From Closterium sp. Naga37s-1 (Eukaryota > Streptophyta > Zygnematophyceae > Desmidiales > Closteriaceae): a stretch of 64,000 nucleotides of DNA. Below the pieces are notes generated by a model, which saw nothing but the letters and a program-made list of their open reading frames with translations, ran no database searches and was not told the DNA's origin. This document shows positions 1 through 10,990 of the stretch, piece after piece (positions within the stretch are counted from its first letter, which is position 1; each line of letters starts with the position of its first letter). The stretch is taken from assembly GCA_947471745.1 (NCBI GenBank), contig CANJKZ010000008.1, positions 2,954,001 to 3,018,000 on the forward strand, in the 5' to 3' direction. The translations under genes were made by a program, and so were the position numbers.

Positions 1-1515
1 TGAGCAGTGAGGACAACTCGAGCCCGTCCTCCAAGCACAAGCCCCATGCCCGACGTACTGCACAAGTAGCGCAACACCCTCTTAGCGGCATCCATGTGCT
101 CCTTCCGGTGACGGCCAGGAGCGACATAGCGTGCTAGGATGCTAAGAGGGTATGCAAGGTCAGGTCGAGTGCAGGTCATCAGGTACATGAGGCAGCCCAC
201 AAGCTCTGGGTACGGGCCACTCGGCTCTACGGACTCGTCCGAAGGTGGAGCTGAGAACGAGTGACCGGTAGGCAGAGGAGTGGACTGAGGCGAGGAGTAC
301 GTGAAGCGGAAGCGCTGAAGGACCTGCTGCACCATGTGTGACTGAGTCAGGGTAATGGTGCGCTGTGCTCTGTCCCGGGTGATCCGCAAGCCAAGATAGC
401 TTGTCAGCTCACCCAGGTCTGTGCACGTGTGTCTCTTCTGCAGCTCCGACTTCACGTGGGCGAGTGCCTCAGTGTCAGCAGTAGAAAAGACCAAGTCGTC
501 TACGTACACGAGAACGTAGAACGGCGGCAGAGTGGTGTCGGTGCGTAGAAACAGCGACGGGTCAGCAGTGGAAGGAGCAAACCCAAGAGCAGCAAGAGTA
601 GTCCTCAGTGTGTCGTGCCACTCACGGGGTGCCTGGCGGAGACCGTAGACTGGCCGCCGGAGGCTCCACTGGGTACCAGCAGGAAACGACCCGGTGAAGC
701 CAGGTGGGCGGCAGCAGCCAGATCTCCTCGTGCAGGCTGCCCTGTAGAAAAGCAGTGCTGAAGTCAAGAGAGTGGAGCTCGTAGTAACGCTGAGCAGCGA
801 CGTGCAGCAGAACCCGAAGAGTGGTCATCTTCGGGGTAGGGGAGAAGGTCTGGAAGAAGTCAACTCCCTCACGCTGACTGAAGCCTCGTGCAACGTAACG
901 CGCCTTGAAGACAGGCGGAGAACCCGGCGGCCGCTTCACCCTGAAAATCCACATGCCACTGACGATGTTCGCCCCAGGCGGGGGAACCTCGTCGACGTAG
1001 GTGCCTGTGGACTTCCAGGAAGCCATCTCTGCGTCCATGGCTGACTGCCACTGAGAGGAGTAGGGACCCTCTATCGCCTCTGCGTAAGAGCGCGGGGTCG
1101 GGATGTCTGGTGCATCCGGGTCTCCCTCAGGGGCAATCAGCATGGACACGAGATGAGGTAAAGCAGCGGCAAAGCACTCAAACTCCTCCTGTCTGTCCTC
1201 AAGGACGTCCGTGCCAAGGGCACACTCACCCCCGACGGACGGAGGACAGACAGACTCAGACTCAGACTCAGCAACAAGGCTAGCGGCGTAGTCTAGACGA
1301 CAGGCGGCAGCAAAGTCAACAAGCTCAGCGACTAGAGCAGACGCAGCAGTGGACTCAAAGGTAGGGTCAGTGACAACAGTGGCGAGGAAACGCGTGACAG
1401 TAGGACTGGCAGCACGAAGAGAGTCAGACTCCGGGTCAGCTAGAGCAGGAAGAGAGGACGCAGGAGGAGACGGCAGAGGGACACGCTGTGGAGCAGTGGA
1501 AGGACGCAGAGTCAT
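1..1515 (-). pseudogene. Element A reverse transcriptase, frameshifted and truncated by the window edge
   Basis: The frame from 1515 contains the copia RT entry ([20 protein letters not shown], then [19 protein letters not shown] and STAFLQGSLHEEIW). It then shifts frame near 690-720, where the sequence has one base more than element B (GGCGGCAGCAGCCAG against GGACGGCGCAGCCAG). The rest of RT, including the YVDD catalytic block near 490-515, continues in the other frame to the window start. RNase H lies outside. B supplies an intact comparison that makes the indel clear. Confidence 0.88.
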
Positions 1516-1699
1516 ATAGTGAGTGCCAGGGACAGGAGGAGGACGCTCACGCGGAACACGACGACCAGCGCGGGCAGCACGGATAGGCGACTCCGGACGA
1601 GACTCAGGCGACGCAGGACGAGACTCAGGCGCACGACGCTCCGTAAGACCTCTAGTCGGCCCAGCGTAAGGAGAAGGACCAGGCAGCGGAGAGGCCGGC

Positions 1700-2700
1700 T
1701 GTAACTGTGACTGCGACTGGACAGGCGGTGGACTCAGTAGGGGAGGAGTAGGACCAGTAGGGGGCGGGAGGCCAAGAACCTGCTGAAGGAGCGGAACGTA
1801 GTACGGCCGCGGCCGCGCAGCTCCTCTTGAACCAGCAGAGACAGCACCAGCGCCCTCAGCTCAAGGGTCTCCAGCTACAACTCCCACAGCACCACCAGCA
1901 GCTCCAGCAGCTCCAGCACCTCCAGCTCCAACTCCCGCAGCAGCTCCAGTCCCAGTAGCTCCAGTACCTCCAGTACGAGCACCTCCAGGACCAGCGGCTC
2001 CAGCAGCTCCAGCACCAGCAGCACCTCCAGCAGCACCAGCACCAGCAGCACCTCCAGCAGCACCATTAGCAGCTCCAGCACCAGCAGCACCTCCAGCAGC
2101 ACCAGCACCAGCAGCACCTCCAGCAGCACCACCAGCAGCTCCAGCACCAGCAGCACCTCCAGCAGCACCAGTACCAGCAGCACCTCCAGCAGCTCCAGCT
2201 CCAGCAAAACCCCCTAGCCCAGCAGCTCCAGTACCGCCTGTACGAGCACCTCCAGAACCAGAGGCTCCAGCACCTCCAGCAGCACCAGGGCCTCCAGCGG
2301 GCGGCCCCCCAGCGCTAGGAGCGCCGCTCCGGAGGCTGCAGCGCCGAGCGTACCACTCACGCAGCCGCTGTGGGGAGGGAGGCTCCGGCCGCAACACGGC
2401 ACCCGCAGCACCACCAGCTCCAACTCCGGCAGAACCCCCAGCTCCAACAGCCCCACACTGGAGGCTGCAACGCTGAGAGTACCACTCACGCAGCTGCTGT
2501 GAAGAGGGAGCGCCACCAGGCCCAGCACGGTCAGTCTCAGAGCCCCCAGCCTCAGCTCCCCCAGTCCCAGCACCCTCAGGCTCAGCACCCCCAGGCTCAG
2601 CACCCCCAGGCTCAGCACCCCCAGTCTCAGCACCCCCAGACTCAGTACCCCTCGCAGGACCAGAGTCAACAGCTACCTCGACAGGCTCGACTGCGTCTAC
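1700..2700 (-). repeat. Gly/Ala-rich repetitive integrase-RT linker of element A
   Basis: In the integrase-RT frame this codes for short repeats of the types GGAEPGGAEPGG and GAAGGAAGAGAAGG. Copia elements usually have a short variable spacer here. The repeats (CCAGCAGCACCAGCAC type on the plus strand) are stop-free in several frames on both strands and produce many spurious ORFs. Confidence 0.8.
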
Positions 2701-4087
2701 CTGGGAAACACCTGAGGGAGCAGGACCCTGGGGAGGGAGGGGGTCTACCGAAGGGACACCTGGGGTGAGGAAGAGCGGCGGGGGGGGGAAGCGGGGCAGT
2801 GCGGTAGGGGAAAAGACGGTAAAAGGGTACCGACTCGTCAAAAGTGACGTCCTGAGAGGCGAAGACACGGCGCGAGGTGGGGTGGTAAAACTGCCAGCCA
2901 GGCGCGTCAATGGGGAAGCCAAGGAAGACACAGGGAACAGCGCGGGCGGAGAGCTTGTCCGCGGACGTATCGCGGACAAAAGCACGAGATCCCCAGACCC
3001 GGAACATCGACGCATCGCCAACCTCTCGCGTCCAACGCAGTGTCGGCGAGGTCTCCGGAACGGAGACACGGGGCCAGAGGTTGAGCGGATGCGCAGCGTA
3101 TCGAACCGCAAACGGCCACAGAAAATGGGGGGCAGCCGCATGGATCAAGGAGGTACGAGCGACCTCCATGACTAAGCCAATGCGGCGCTCAGCAACCCCA
3201 TTTTGCTGAGGAGAGGCCGGATGCGTGAACGACTGCTCAATGCCCTCCCCCTGACAGAAGGCCCTCAAGAGGTCGGAGGAAAACTCACCACCTCTGTCAG
3301 AGTGCAGACGCAGGACAGGAAAGTCCGTGTGGAAGCGCTTGTGCAGCTGGAGACGACTGTTGCGGATCCAAGGGATCAAAACATCAGGGACTTCACCCTT
3401 GGTGCGCAAGGGGAAGACCGTGGTGTAACGCGTGTAGTCGTCAACGACCAGCAGGAAGTAGCGCTCGCCGCTCTGTCCACGGACGCAGGCTGGGCCCCAC
3501 ACGTCCAGGTGGAGAGTCTGCAGGGGAGCCTCTGTCGGGGGGAACGAGGAGGAGTGAGGAGCGGCGCGCTGCCGCCCCTCGACATAGGGAAGACAAGGAG
3601 GAGCAGGCGAGGGTGGGAGGGGAGGGAGAACCCTGGGAAGACCAGAGACAAGGTACCGGGAGTGCATGCCACGAAGGCGCTGCACTGACGGGTGACCAAG
3701 GCTGTGCCCGAGGACGGTCTCGTGCGACAGGGAGTGACACGAGCAGGGGGCCGACAGCTGACCTGACGCAGACGCAGACGCAGCTACCTGAGGGGACTCA
3801 GTGGTCAGAGTGTACAGGTCCGACCCCGGCTGCCGAGTGAAGGTAGCCAGGTGGCGACCCGTCCGAGCACACGTGCAGTGGGTCACACGCTCATGGGCAG
3901 GGGTGAACTGGTGAACACCCCCGTCCTGGAGAGCAGAGCCTGCCACCAAGTTCGTAGAGAACGAGGGGAGGTAGAGACCTGACAGGGTGCCGGACGGGAC
4001 CGCAGGACAAGGGAGGACAGTGGAGGAGGTCGCAAGGACCGGGCCCCCAGAGGGGTCAGCCAGGGAGACAGCAACAGGCCGAGCTAG
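2666..4087 (-). pseudogene. Element A GAG-pre-integrase and integrase core
   Basis: The reading frame holds the pre-integrase zinc region (LGHSLGHPSVQRL) followed by the integrase core with all three catalytic positions visible: LDVWGP (Asp), HSDRGGEF (Asp) and NGVAERR (Glu). The first pre-integrase His is altered (HETVLGHSLGH where relatives have LWHHRLGH), which may weaken zinc binding. The C-terminal part resembles the copia integrase tail (VFLGFP...WQFYHPTSRRV). Integrase would insert element cDNA and produce the 5-bp target duplication seen for sister copies. The stop at 4088 precedes this segment, so it is unlikely to be made from this copy. Confidence 0.88.
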
Positions 4088-4684
4088 CTACTCAAGGACA
4101 GTGCGGTCACGAAAGAAGCAGCGGGAAGCACCCGAGTCCAGTGTGAAGGTGTGCAGTGCCTCAGTAGACGCAGTACCAGCAGGCGCAGACGCACGAGCAC
4201 CTGGAGCAGCAGACTCACTAGCACCTAGAGCAGCAGCCTTACCAGGACCTAGAGCAGCAGACGCACTAGCACCTATAGCGGCAGCCTCACTGGTCCCAAT
4301 ACCCGGGTCTGGCGGTACACGCAGGTAACAGTCACCCTCAACACTAACAGTCAATGCATACATGGCACCAAGGATAGCATCAAAGTCAAGAGCAAAGATA
4401 TCAATGTTCTTTTTCATCAGATCAGCCCAGCGGGGCAGCTCAGTGGCGTCAGGAAACTGCGCACGCCTGGCGTCGTCGAGACGAAAGAAGCAGCGCTGTG
4501 CCGTGTGGAACCTCCCACGGGTCTGGCCAGTGCGGTCACCTGTGTGGATAAGGTACGGGCAGGTACCTTCACCCCCAGACCCCCCACGCTGAGAGTACCA
4601 CTCACGAAGCTGTTGGGAGGACGGGGTCTCGCTGGGACGCTGCTGCTGCTGCCTCTGGCCACCACCGAACCCTCCACGCTGCAC
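4088..4684 (-). pseudogene. Element A nucleocapsid-like region and protease
   Basis: The translation starts after a Gly-rich stretch and contains a zinc-knuckle-like block (CPYLIHTG...HTAQRCFFRLDD) and then the aspartic protease signature LDSGASRCFF. Protease would cleave the Gag-Pol polyprotein inside the particle. In the knuckle the second cysteine expected from elements D and G is replaced by Arg. The frame stops at a TAG at 4088-4090, directly after FFRDRTVLE. The homologous sequence (RPVAVSLADPSGGP type) continues in frame after the stop, so this is a nonsense mutation and not a natural end. Confidence 0.82.
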
Positions 4685-5049
4685 CGCTCCACCGCGCCCG
4701 CCACCAGCTCCACCGCCGCCACCACTACCACCACCACCCCCACTACCGCCGCCGCCACCACCCCCGCCTCGGCCACTGACCCCCCCACCACCAGCACCAC
4801 TCCCACCACCGCCACCACCCCCGCCTCCTCCACCCCCTCCACTACCGCCGCCCCCGCCTCCACCTCCGCCACCCTTGCCCCCCTTGCCCTTGCCGCCCTT
4901 GCGCCTCCAACTAGGAGCAGACGCAGCCTCGACCTCCTCAGCACCGAGGTAGTCGACAGCAGCAGCAGATGCAATGGAGGGGAGAAGGGGGGAGGGGGAA
5001 CATCCCTCAAAGAAGGGAGTGCGAGGGTCGCCGCGAGAGGCACCTACAG

Positions 5050-5664
5050 CTACAATGCTAGTCTCAGCTGCAAGGAGCTCCTTCTCGAGCAGGTCGACAG
5101 TGAGGTCAGTGGGAGAGAGGGCGAGAAAGTGTCCCTGATAGCGCGAAGAGAGTCAGGGAGGCGAGTGACTAGGTGGTAGAGTGTGAGGTACATCGGGGGA
5201 GGGTTCTTGGCGAGGAAATCAGGAGGAAGCGCGGCATGGTAGCGGAGATCACTAGTACGGAGGTGAGTGATGAGGTCAGCTACAGTGGCAAAGGCGGACA
5301 GATCGGGGAAAAGATAGGGCAGCGAGAGACGGCCTATCGCAGCAGTAGCAGGAGAGGAGTAGCGCGCAACTACAGCATCGTACAGCTCCTTAGCGGTCTT
5401 ATGCTGGCCAAAGTGCTCGCGCTCTTCTAACGGCAGGTGGCTGCGAATGGCTAGGCAAGCGTGAGCATCACGGGTCTGCCACTGTGAGCGAGCTGTACTG
5501 TCAGCAGTAGCAACAGGTGCGGGGGCTACGCCGGACGTGTGGTCAAACAGGGAAACATCATCCTTGGCAGTGATCTGGAGGAACAGGTGCAGGTCAACGA
5601 GCCAAACGTCAAACTTGATCGGACGGCCCTCAGCGTCAAAAGTGAGAACGGTAGGACTGGCCAT
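5050..5664 (-). pseudogene. Element A gag, capsid region (UBN2/copia gag type)
   Basis: The product starts MASPTVLTFDAEGRP and runs as a typical copia capsid: an N-terminal Leu/Trp-rich segment (FDVWLVDLHLFLQ), a middle with ACLAIRSHLPLEEREHF, and a later FATVADLITHLR segment. Such proteins form the virus-like particle that packages element RNA. The ATG at 5664 is followed by a recognisable start. Near residue 185 the frame shifts: the expected continuation (LTVDLLEKELLAAETSIV) lies in another frame, which fits loss of one base near 5110. Only A and F in this window keep this domain; C, D, E and G do not. The family assignment is firm and the exact lesion is an inference from comparison with F. 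Confidence 0.85.
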
Positions 5665-6268
5665 AGTGGCAGTAGCAGCAATAGGAACAGTAGTAGCAGT
5701 AGCAGGAGTAGCAGTAGCAGTAGCAGGAGCAGCAGTTGCTGCAGGTGGTGCACAGTAGGGCAGCGCGGCTCGGTCAGGGCGGCGCGACTCGGGCAGGACG
5801 GCGCGGCTCGAGCAGGACGGCGCGGCGCGGCACGGGCAGAGAGGGTGGGCCGGCGCGCGGTTCGAGGCGGCGCCCTACGTGCGGGCGGCGGCCTACGTGC
5901 GGGCGGCGGCCTACGTACGGGCGGCGGCCTACGAGGGCGAGGCGGCGGCGCGCTCCGGTCGACGGGCAGCACGAGGGCTGCGCTAGGGGCCGCGCGAGGC
6001 CAGGGCGGGCTACGCGTGGGCGGCGTCGACCGCGTGGGCGGCAAGGGGGTCGCGCGCACGAGAAAAGGGCCGCGCGCGGGCGACTAGTGGGCGACGCGCG
6101 CGAAAAACGGGCCGCGCGCGGGCGGCTAGCGGGCTACGCGAACAAAAAACGGGGCGCGCGAGGGCGCACTAGGAACGAGGCGCACGAGGGCGCGAGTAGG
6201 AGAGGGCGCACGAGGGCGCTACTAGCGGAACGGTGGGCCCTTAGGATCGGTCGGTCCTAGGTTCCTAA
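5665..6268 (-). repeat. GC-rich repetitive leader of element A
   Basis: This untranslated leader between the primer binding site and gag is very GC-rich. Around 5870-5940 it holds an approximately 18-bp tandem repeat built on GCGGGCGGCGGCCTACGT. The ORFs across it are compositional and show no domain. Confidence 0.6.
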
Positions 6269-6286
6269 CCTAGGCTCGTAATACCA
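6269..6286 (-). other. Primer binding site of element A
   Basis: The minus strand directly after the LTR reads TGGTATTACGAGCCTAGG. This resembles the initiator-Met-tRNA-complementary site (TGGTATCAGAGC) used by many plant copia elements. Confidence 0.75.
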
Positions 6287-6405
6287 TGTCAGAATGAGAG
6301 GAGTGTTTGAACTAACAGGATTGGGAGTACAAGTAGGAGTGTTTGTACCCCCTAAGGCTAAACCCACTATAGCCTACAGAACACAAACATGTACAATGTT
6401 TGACA
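6287..6405 (-). repeat. 5' LTR of element A (119 bp)
   Basis: On the minus strand it starts TGTCAAACATTG and ends CATTCTGACA. It shares the core GTAGGCTATAGTGGG with the other copia LTRs here. The partner LTR is outside the window. Confidence 0.9.
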
Positions 6406-6427
6406 CGAAGAGTGGTCATCTTCGGGG

Positions 6428-6562
6428 TGTCAGAAACTAGAAGTGAACGAGAATGATTGATCTAGGAAAGTTGGGAGTACAAGTATGAAACCCTAGAGAT
6501 TGTACCCCCTAAGACTAAACCCACTACAGCCTACACAGCACAAACATATACAATGTTTGACA
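6428..6562 (-). repeat. 3' LTR of element B (135 bp)
   Basis: On the minus strand it runs from TGTCAAACATTG to TTTCTGACA. It differs from the 5' LTR at three positions. Confidence 0.92.
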
Positions 6563-6796
6563 CACCCCCATAGGCAAAGTGGGAGACAACCAGATGGTCA
6601 CAAGACCAGTCAAGGCAAAGCAAAGCAAAACAAGCTCAGGGTGGATCTCAAGGATACCACACAGATTCCGAGCACAAGCAAGCGGTCACAAGACCAGTTC
6701 ACATGCAGTTTGATAATATAATAAGAGGTACAGTGATCACAACCTAGCAAGTGTAAGCATGCAGGTATATATATAGAGATCACAGTACAAGCAGAG

Positions 6797-8518
6797 TCAA
6801 GAAGTGAGCAAGTGAGGGACAGTAGGCACTAGGCCTAGAACAGTACAGAAACGCTGATGATCACAAGGCTGAAGCGCCTTGGTGAACACATCAGCAGTGT
6901 TGGCCCGAGTGGCCACGTAGGTAAGACGAAGCTGACCACGCTGCTGCAGCTCTCGAGCAAGGAAGTAGCGCAGAGCGATGTGCTTCGTTCTGTGCTCCAG
7001 TCTGTGCTCCTGACACAAGGCAAGGGCGGCCTTGTTGTCGACGTACAGCACTGGAGGAGAACGAGGCCGCTCTCCCAGGTCGGTCAGCAGGTAGGTGAGA
7101 CAGCGTAGCTCCTGGGCAGCCATGGCTGTGGCGTAGATCTCAGCCTCACAACTGGAGCTGAGAACTGAAGACGAGCGTGTGGAACGCCAAGAAACTGAGC
7201 CAGAGCCAAGGCTGAAGGTGTAACCCTGAGACGACCGCTGAGTAGCCTGGTCGTCAGCCCAAGAAGCGTCTGAGTGTCCAGTGAGGACAACGTCGCGCCG
7301 TCCTCCAAGCACAAGCCCCATGCCCGACGTACTGCACAAGTAGCGCAACACCCTCTTAGCGGCATCCATGTGCTCCTTCCGGTGACGGCCAGGAGCGACA
7401 TAGCGTGCTAGGATGCTAAGAGGGTATGCAAGGTCAGGTCGAGTGCAAGTCATCAGGTACATGAGGCAGCCCACAAGCTCTGGATACGGGCCACTCGGCT
7501 CTACGGACTCATCCGAAGGCAGAGCTGAGAGCGAGTGACCGGTAGGCAGAGGAGTGGGCTGAGGCGAGGAGTACGTGAAGCGGAAGCGCTGAAGGACCTG
7601 CTGCACCATGTGTGACTGAGTCAAGGTGATGGTGCGCTGTGCTCTGTCCCGGGTGATCCGCAAGCCAAGATAGCTTGTCAGCTCACCCAGGTCTGTGCAC
7701 GTGTGTCTCTTCTGCAGCTCCGACTTCACGTGGGCGAGTGCCTCAGTGTCAGCAGTAGCAAAGACCAAGTCGTCTACGTACACTAGAACGTAGAACGGTG
7801 GCAGAGTGGTGTCGGTGCGTAGAAACAGCGACGGGTCAGCAGTAGAAGGAGCAAACCCAAGAGCAGCAAGAGTAGTCCTCAGTGTGTCGTGCCACTCACG
7901 GGGTGCCTGGCGGAGACCGTAGACTGGCCGCCGGAGGCTCCACTGGGTACCAGGAGGGAACGACCCAGTGAAGCCAGGTGGACGGCGCAGCCAGATCTCC
8001 TCGTGCAGGCTGCCCTGTAGGAAAGCAGTGCTGAAGTCAAGAGAGTGGAGCTCGTAGTAACGCTGAGCAGCGACGTGCAGCAGAACCCGAAGAGTGGTCA
8101 TCTTCGGGGTCGGGGAGAAGGTCTGGAAGAAGTCAACTCCCTCTCGCTGACTGAAGCCTCGTGCAACGTAACGCGCCTTGAAGACAGGCGGAGAACCCGG
8201 CGGCCGCTTCACCCTGAAAATCCACATGCCACTGATGATGTTCGCCCCAGGTGGGGGAACCTCGTCGACGTAGGTGCCTATGGACTTCCAGGAAGCCATC
8301 TCTGCGTCCATGGCTGTCTGCCACTGAGAGGAGTAGAGACCCTCCATCGCCTCTGCGTAGGAGCGTGAGGTCGGGATGTCTGGTGCATCCGGGTCTCCCT
8401 CAGGGGCAATCAGCATGGACACGAGATGAGGTAAAGCAGCGGCAAAGCACTCAAACTCCTCCTGTCTGTCCTCAAGGACGTCCGTGCCAAGAGCACACTC
8501 ACCCCCGACGGATACCAT
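6797..8518 (-). CDS. Element B intact reverse transcriptase-RNase H ORF (573 aa)
   Basis: One uninterrupted frame carries the copia RT ([34 protein letters not shown], then the catalytic [11 protein letters not shown]) and RNase H ([51 protein letters not shown]). RT copies element RNA to DNA and RNase H removes the template. The ATG at 8518 is formed by the last A of the LTR plus TG of the primer binding site. The next codons (V-S) come from the primer site, and the RT-side sequence VGGECALGTDVLEDRQEE follows in frame. No protease, integrase or gag is present. If transcribed from its LTR, the RNA would have an almost absent leader, so translation is uncertain. Homology is certain; expression is unknown. 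Confidence 0.85.
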   Translation of the reverse strand: MVSVGGECALGTDVLEDRQEEFECFAAALPHLVSMLIAPEGDPDAPDIPTSRSYAEAMEGLYSSQWQTAMDAEMASWKSIGTYVDEVPPPGANIISGMWIFRVKRPPGSPPVFKARYVARGFSQREGVDFFQTFSPTPKMTTLRVLLHVAAQRYYELHSLDFSTAFLQGSLHEEIWLRRPPGFTGSFPPGTQWSLRRPVYGLRQAPREWHDTLRTTLAALGFAPSTADPSLFLRTDTTLPPFYVLVYVDDLVFATADTEALAHVKSELQKRHTCTDLGELTSYLGLRITRDRAQRTITLTQSHMVQQVLQRFRFTYSSPQPTPLPTGHSLSALPSDESVEPSGPYPELVGCLMYLMTCTRPDLAYPLSILARYVAPGRHRKEHMDAAKRVLRYLCSTSGMGLVLGGRRDVVLTGHSDASWADDQATQRSSQGYTFSLGSGSVSWRSTRSSSVLSSSCEAEIYATAMAAQELRCLTYLLTDLGERPRSPPVLYVDNKAALALCQEHRLEHRTKHIALRYFLARELQQRGQLRLTYVATRANTADVFTKALQPCDHQRFCTVLGLVPTVPHLLTS

Positions 8519-8652
8519 GTTAGAAACTAGAAGTGAACGAGAATGATTGAACTAGGAAAGTTGGGAGTACAAGTATGAAACCCTAGAGATTGTACCCCCT
8601 AAGGCTAAACCCACTACAGCCTACACAGCACAAACATATACAATGTTTGACA
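8518..8652 (-). repeat. 5' LTR of element B (135 bp)
   Basis: On the minus strand it ends in TTTCTAACA, with TGGTATC of the primer binding site directly after it. Confidence 0.92.
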
Positions 8653-9618
8653 CGGGGTGGGGGAGAAGGTCTGAAAGAAGTCGACCCCCTCACGCTGACT
8701 GAAGCCTCGAGCAACGTAACGTGCCTTAAAGGCAGGCGGAGAACCCGGCGGCCGCTTCACCCTGAAAATCCACATGCCACTGACGATGTTCGCCCCAGGT
8801 GGGGGAACCTCGTCGACGTAGGTGCCTGTGGACTTCCAGGAAGCCATCTCTGCGTCCATGGCTATCTGCCACTGAGAGGAGTACTCACCCGAAATCGCCT
8901 CCCTGTAGGAGCGCGGGGTGGGGATGTCAAGTGCATCCGGGTCTCCCTCAGGGGCAAGCAGCATGGTCGCGTGATGGGGAGAAGCGGCAGCAAGGCACTC
9001 CAACTCCTCCTATCTGTCCTGAAGAATGTCACAGCCAAGGGCAGTACAGCCAAGAGCAGTCTCACCCCCGACGGACGGAGGACAGGCAGGGACAGGGTCA
9101 GAGACAAGACTCGCAAGGTAGTCTAGGCGGTACACAGCAGCAAAGTCAACATGCTCAGCTACTAGGGCAGACGCAGCAGGAGACGAGAACGTAGGGTCCG
9201 TCACAACCGTAGCAAGAAGGCGAGTAACAGTCGGACTGGACGCACGAGCAAGGTCAGACGGAGGGTCAGCAACTTCAGGAAGAGAGGACGCAGGAGGTAA
9301 CGGCAGGACAACACGCTGTGGAACAGAGGAAGAACGGAGTGTCATATCGTGAGTGCCTGGGACAGCCGGAGCACGCTGACGACGAACACGAGGAACACGA
9401 GTACGGACAGCGGCTCTAGGCTCGGGCTCAAGGTCAAAGCTAGACTCAGGCTCTCGACGCTCAGGGGTGGAAGCACGAGTCTCAGGCTCTCGACGCTCAG
9501 ACAGGGACTGTGTCACCGCAGTGTAAGGAGTAGGAGCAGGCAGTGGGGAGTGCGGTAGCAGCGGCGGCTGAGACTGGTCGGCCGGTGGAAACAGTAACGG
9601 AGGAGCAGTACCTGCCAT
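8653..9618 (-). pseudogene. Element C reverse transcriptase, N-terminal part up to insertion B
   Basis: The minus-strand frame from 9618 (MAGTAPPLLFPPADQSQ) carries the pre-RT region and stops at CDILQDR (near 9010). The same protein continues at 9003 with MECLAAASPHHATMLLAPEG and goes through [21 protein letters not shown] to the insertion of B at 8653. The stop near 9010 corresponds to a Gln/Glu-rich stretch (EDRQEEL) in intact relatives, so it is a nonsense change. Catalytic RT and RNase H sequence lies left of A, outside the window. Confidence 0.85.
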
Positions 9619-10990
9619 AGGGAAGTCAGTAGCACCTGGCAGAAGACTGAGAAGGTGGCGAAGAGCACCAGCAGCTCCCGTACCTCCAGCACTAGCAGCT
9701 CCACCTGCACTCCCAGCAGCACCTCCAGCACCAGTAGCACCAGCACCTCCAGCACCTCCAGTGCCAGCAGCTTCAGTAGCACCTCCAGCACCTCCAGCAC
9801 CAGTAGTACCACCTGTTCCGGCAGCTCCAGCACCTCTGGTACGAGTACCTCCAGGACCCGCAGCTCCAGCACCTCCAGTGCCTCCAGTTTCAGCTCCAAC
9901 GCCTCCAGCACCAGCAGTACCTCCAGCACCTCAAGTGCCAGCAGCTCCAGTAGCACCTCCAGCACCTCCAGCACCTCCAGCACCAGCAGTACCACCTGCT
10001 CCGGCAGCTCCAGCACCTCTAGTACGAGCACCTCTAGGACCAGCAGCTCCAACACCTCCAGTACCTCCAGCTCCAGCGCCTCCAGCACCAGCAGCACCAG
10101 CACCTCCAGTGCCAGCAGCTCCAGTAGCACCTCCAGCACCTCCAGCACCAGCAGGACCACCTTCTCCGGCAGCTCCAGCACCTCTAGTACGAGCACCTCC
10201 AGGACCAGCAGCTCCAACACCTCCAGTACCTCCAGCTCCAGCGCCTCCAGCACCAGCAACACCAGCACCTCCAGGGTCAGCAGCTCCAGTGCCTCCAGCA
10301 CCAGCAGCAGCTCCAGTACCTCCAGCATTACCTCCAGGACTAGCAGCTCCAGTACCTCCAGCACCAGCAGCACCTCTAGTACCTCCAGCAGTACCTCCAG
10401 CACCTCCAGCACCTCTAGGACTATTAGCTCCAGCACCAGCAGCACCTCTAGGACTAGTAGCTCCAGCACCAGCAGGACTGTACCCTCCACCACCAGGACT
10501 GCCTCGCCGAATGACCCACGCACGAATCGCCTGCAGCAAGAGTGTCTCAAGTAGAGCAGGCTGCGGTGGCTGTCCAGCTCCAGCACCTCCAGTAGTGGTA
10601 GCTCTAGCACCTCCAGCACCAGAAGCACCTCTAGTACCTCCAGCTCCAGGACCTCCAACAGGGTCACCCACAACTCCACCGCCACTAGGACTCGCAGCAC
10701 CCCCAGAGTCAGCACCCCCAGTCGCACCACCCCCAGAACCAGCACCCCTAGGCACAGCACCTCCAGAACCCTCACCCTCTGTCTCAGTACGTGTAGTCTC
10801 AGCTCCAGAGTCCACAGCAGCAGGCTGCGGAGGGGGCGAAGACAGTCGAGGTGGAAAACCCGGGGGGGTCTCCAAGCGTGGAGAGCGGCGAGTGGCCGCC
10901 GTGTCGTCCGCAACTGGGTCACCCCCCTCAGCTGGGCCAGAGGAGTCAGAAGAGATCTCCACTGGCTCATCCAAGGGGGGTGGGTCGACC
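9619..10990 (-). repeat. Gly/Ala-rich integrase-RT linker of element C
   Basis: About 1.35 kb of degenerate (GGTGCTGGAGGTGCT)n-type repeats code for Gly/Ala-rich peptide (GGAGAGGTGGVGAAGPGG) in the pol sense. The antisense frames read as Ser/Thr or Pro/Ala repeats and are shadows. Confidence 0.8.

Larger units (their letters stand above)
1..6405 (-). mobile_element. Ty1/copia element A, 3' end outside the window
   Basis: Read on the minus strand, the order is 5' LTR (6287-6405), primer binding site, capsid-type gag, zinc-knuckle-like region, protease, integrase, long Gly/Ala linker and reverse transcriptase, which is the copia order. The 3' LTR lies beyond base 1. The element is inserted in the RT gene of element C: CGAAG (6406-6410) directly follows its LTR and belongs to C's RT sequence. 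The coding region is broken by at least one frameshift in gag (near 5110), a stop after the protease motif (4088-4090) and a one-base insertion in RT (near 690-720). The copy is therefore dead as a protein source, although it is one of only two copies here that keep a capsid domain. Confidence 0.93.
6428..8652 (-). mobile_element. Copia mini-element B (RT-RNase H only, with both LTRs and TSD)
   Basis: B is 2225 bp long with 135-bp LTRs at both ends (6428-6562 and 8518-8652; three differences) and a perfect 5-bp target duplication CGGGG (6423-6427 and 8653-8657). It lies in the RT gene of element C in the same orientation. Its internal region goes straight from about eight bases of primer binding site into the RT gene, so leader, gag, protease, integrase and linker are all missing. 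It keeps the polypurine tract (CCTATGGGGGTG on the minus strand) and one intact ORF. The TSD shows integration by a copia integrase. Whether the deletion came before or after integration is not decided by the sequence. Confidence 0.92.
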
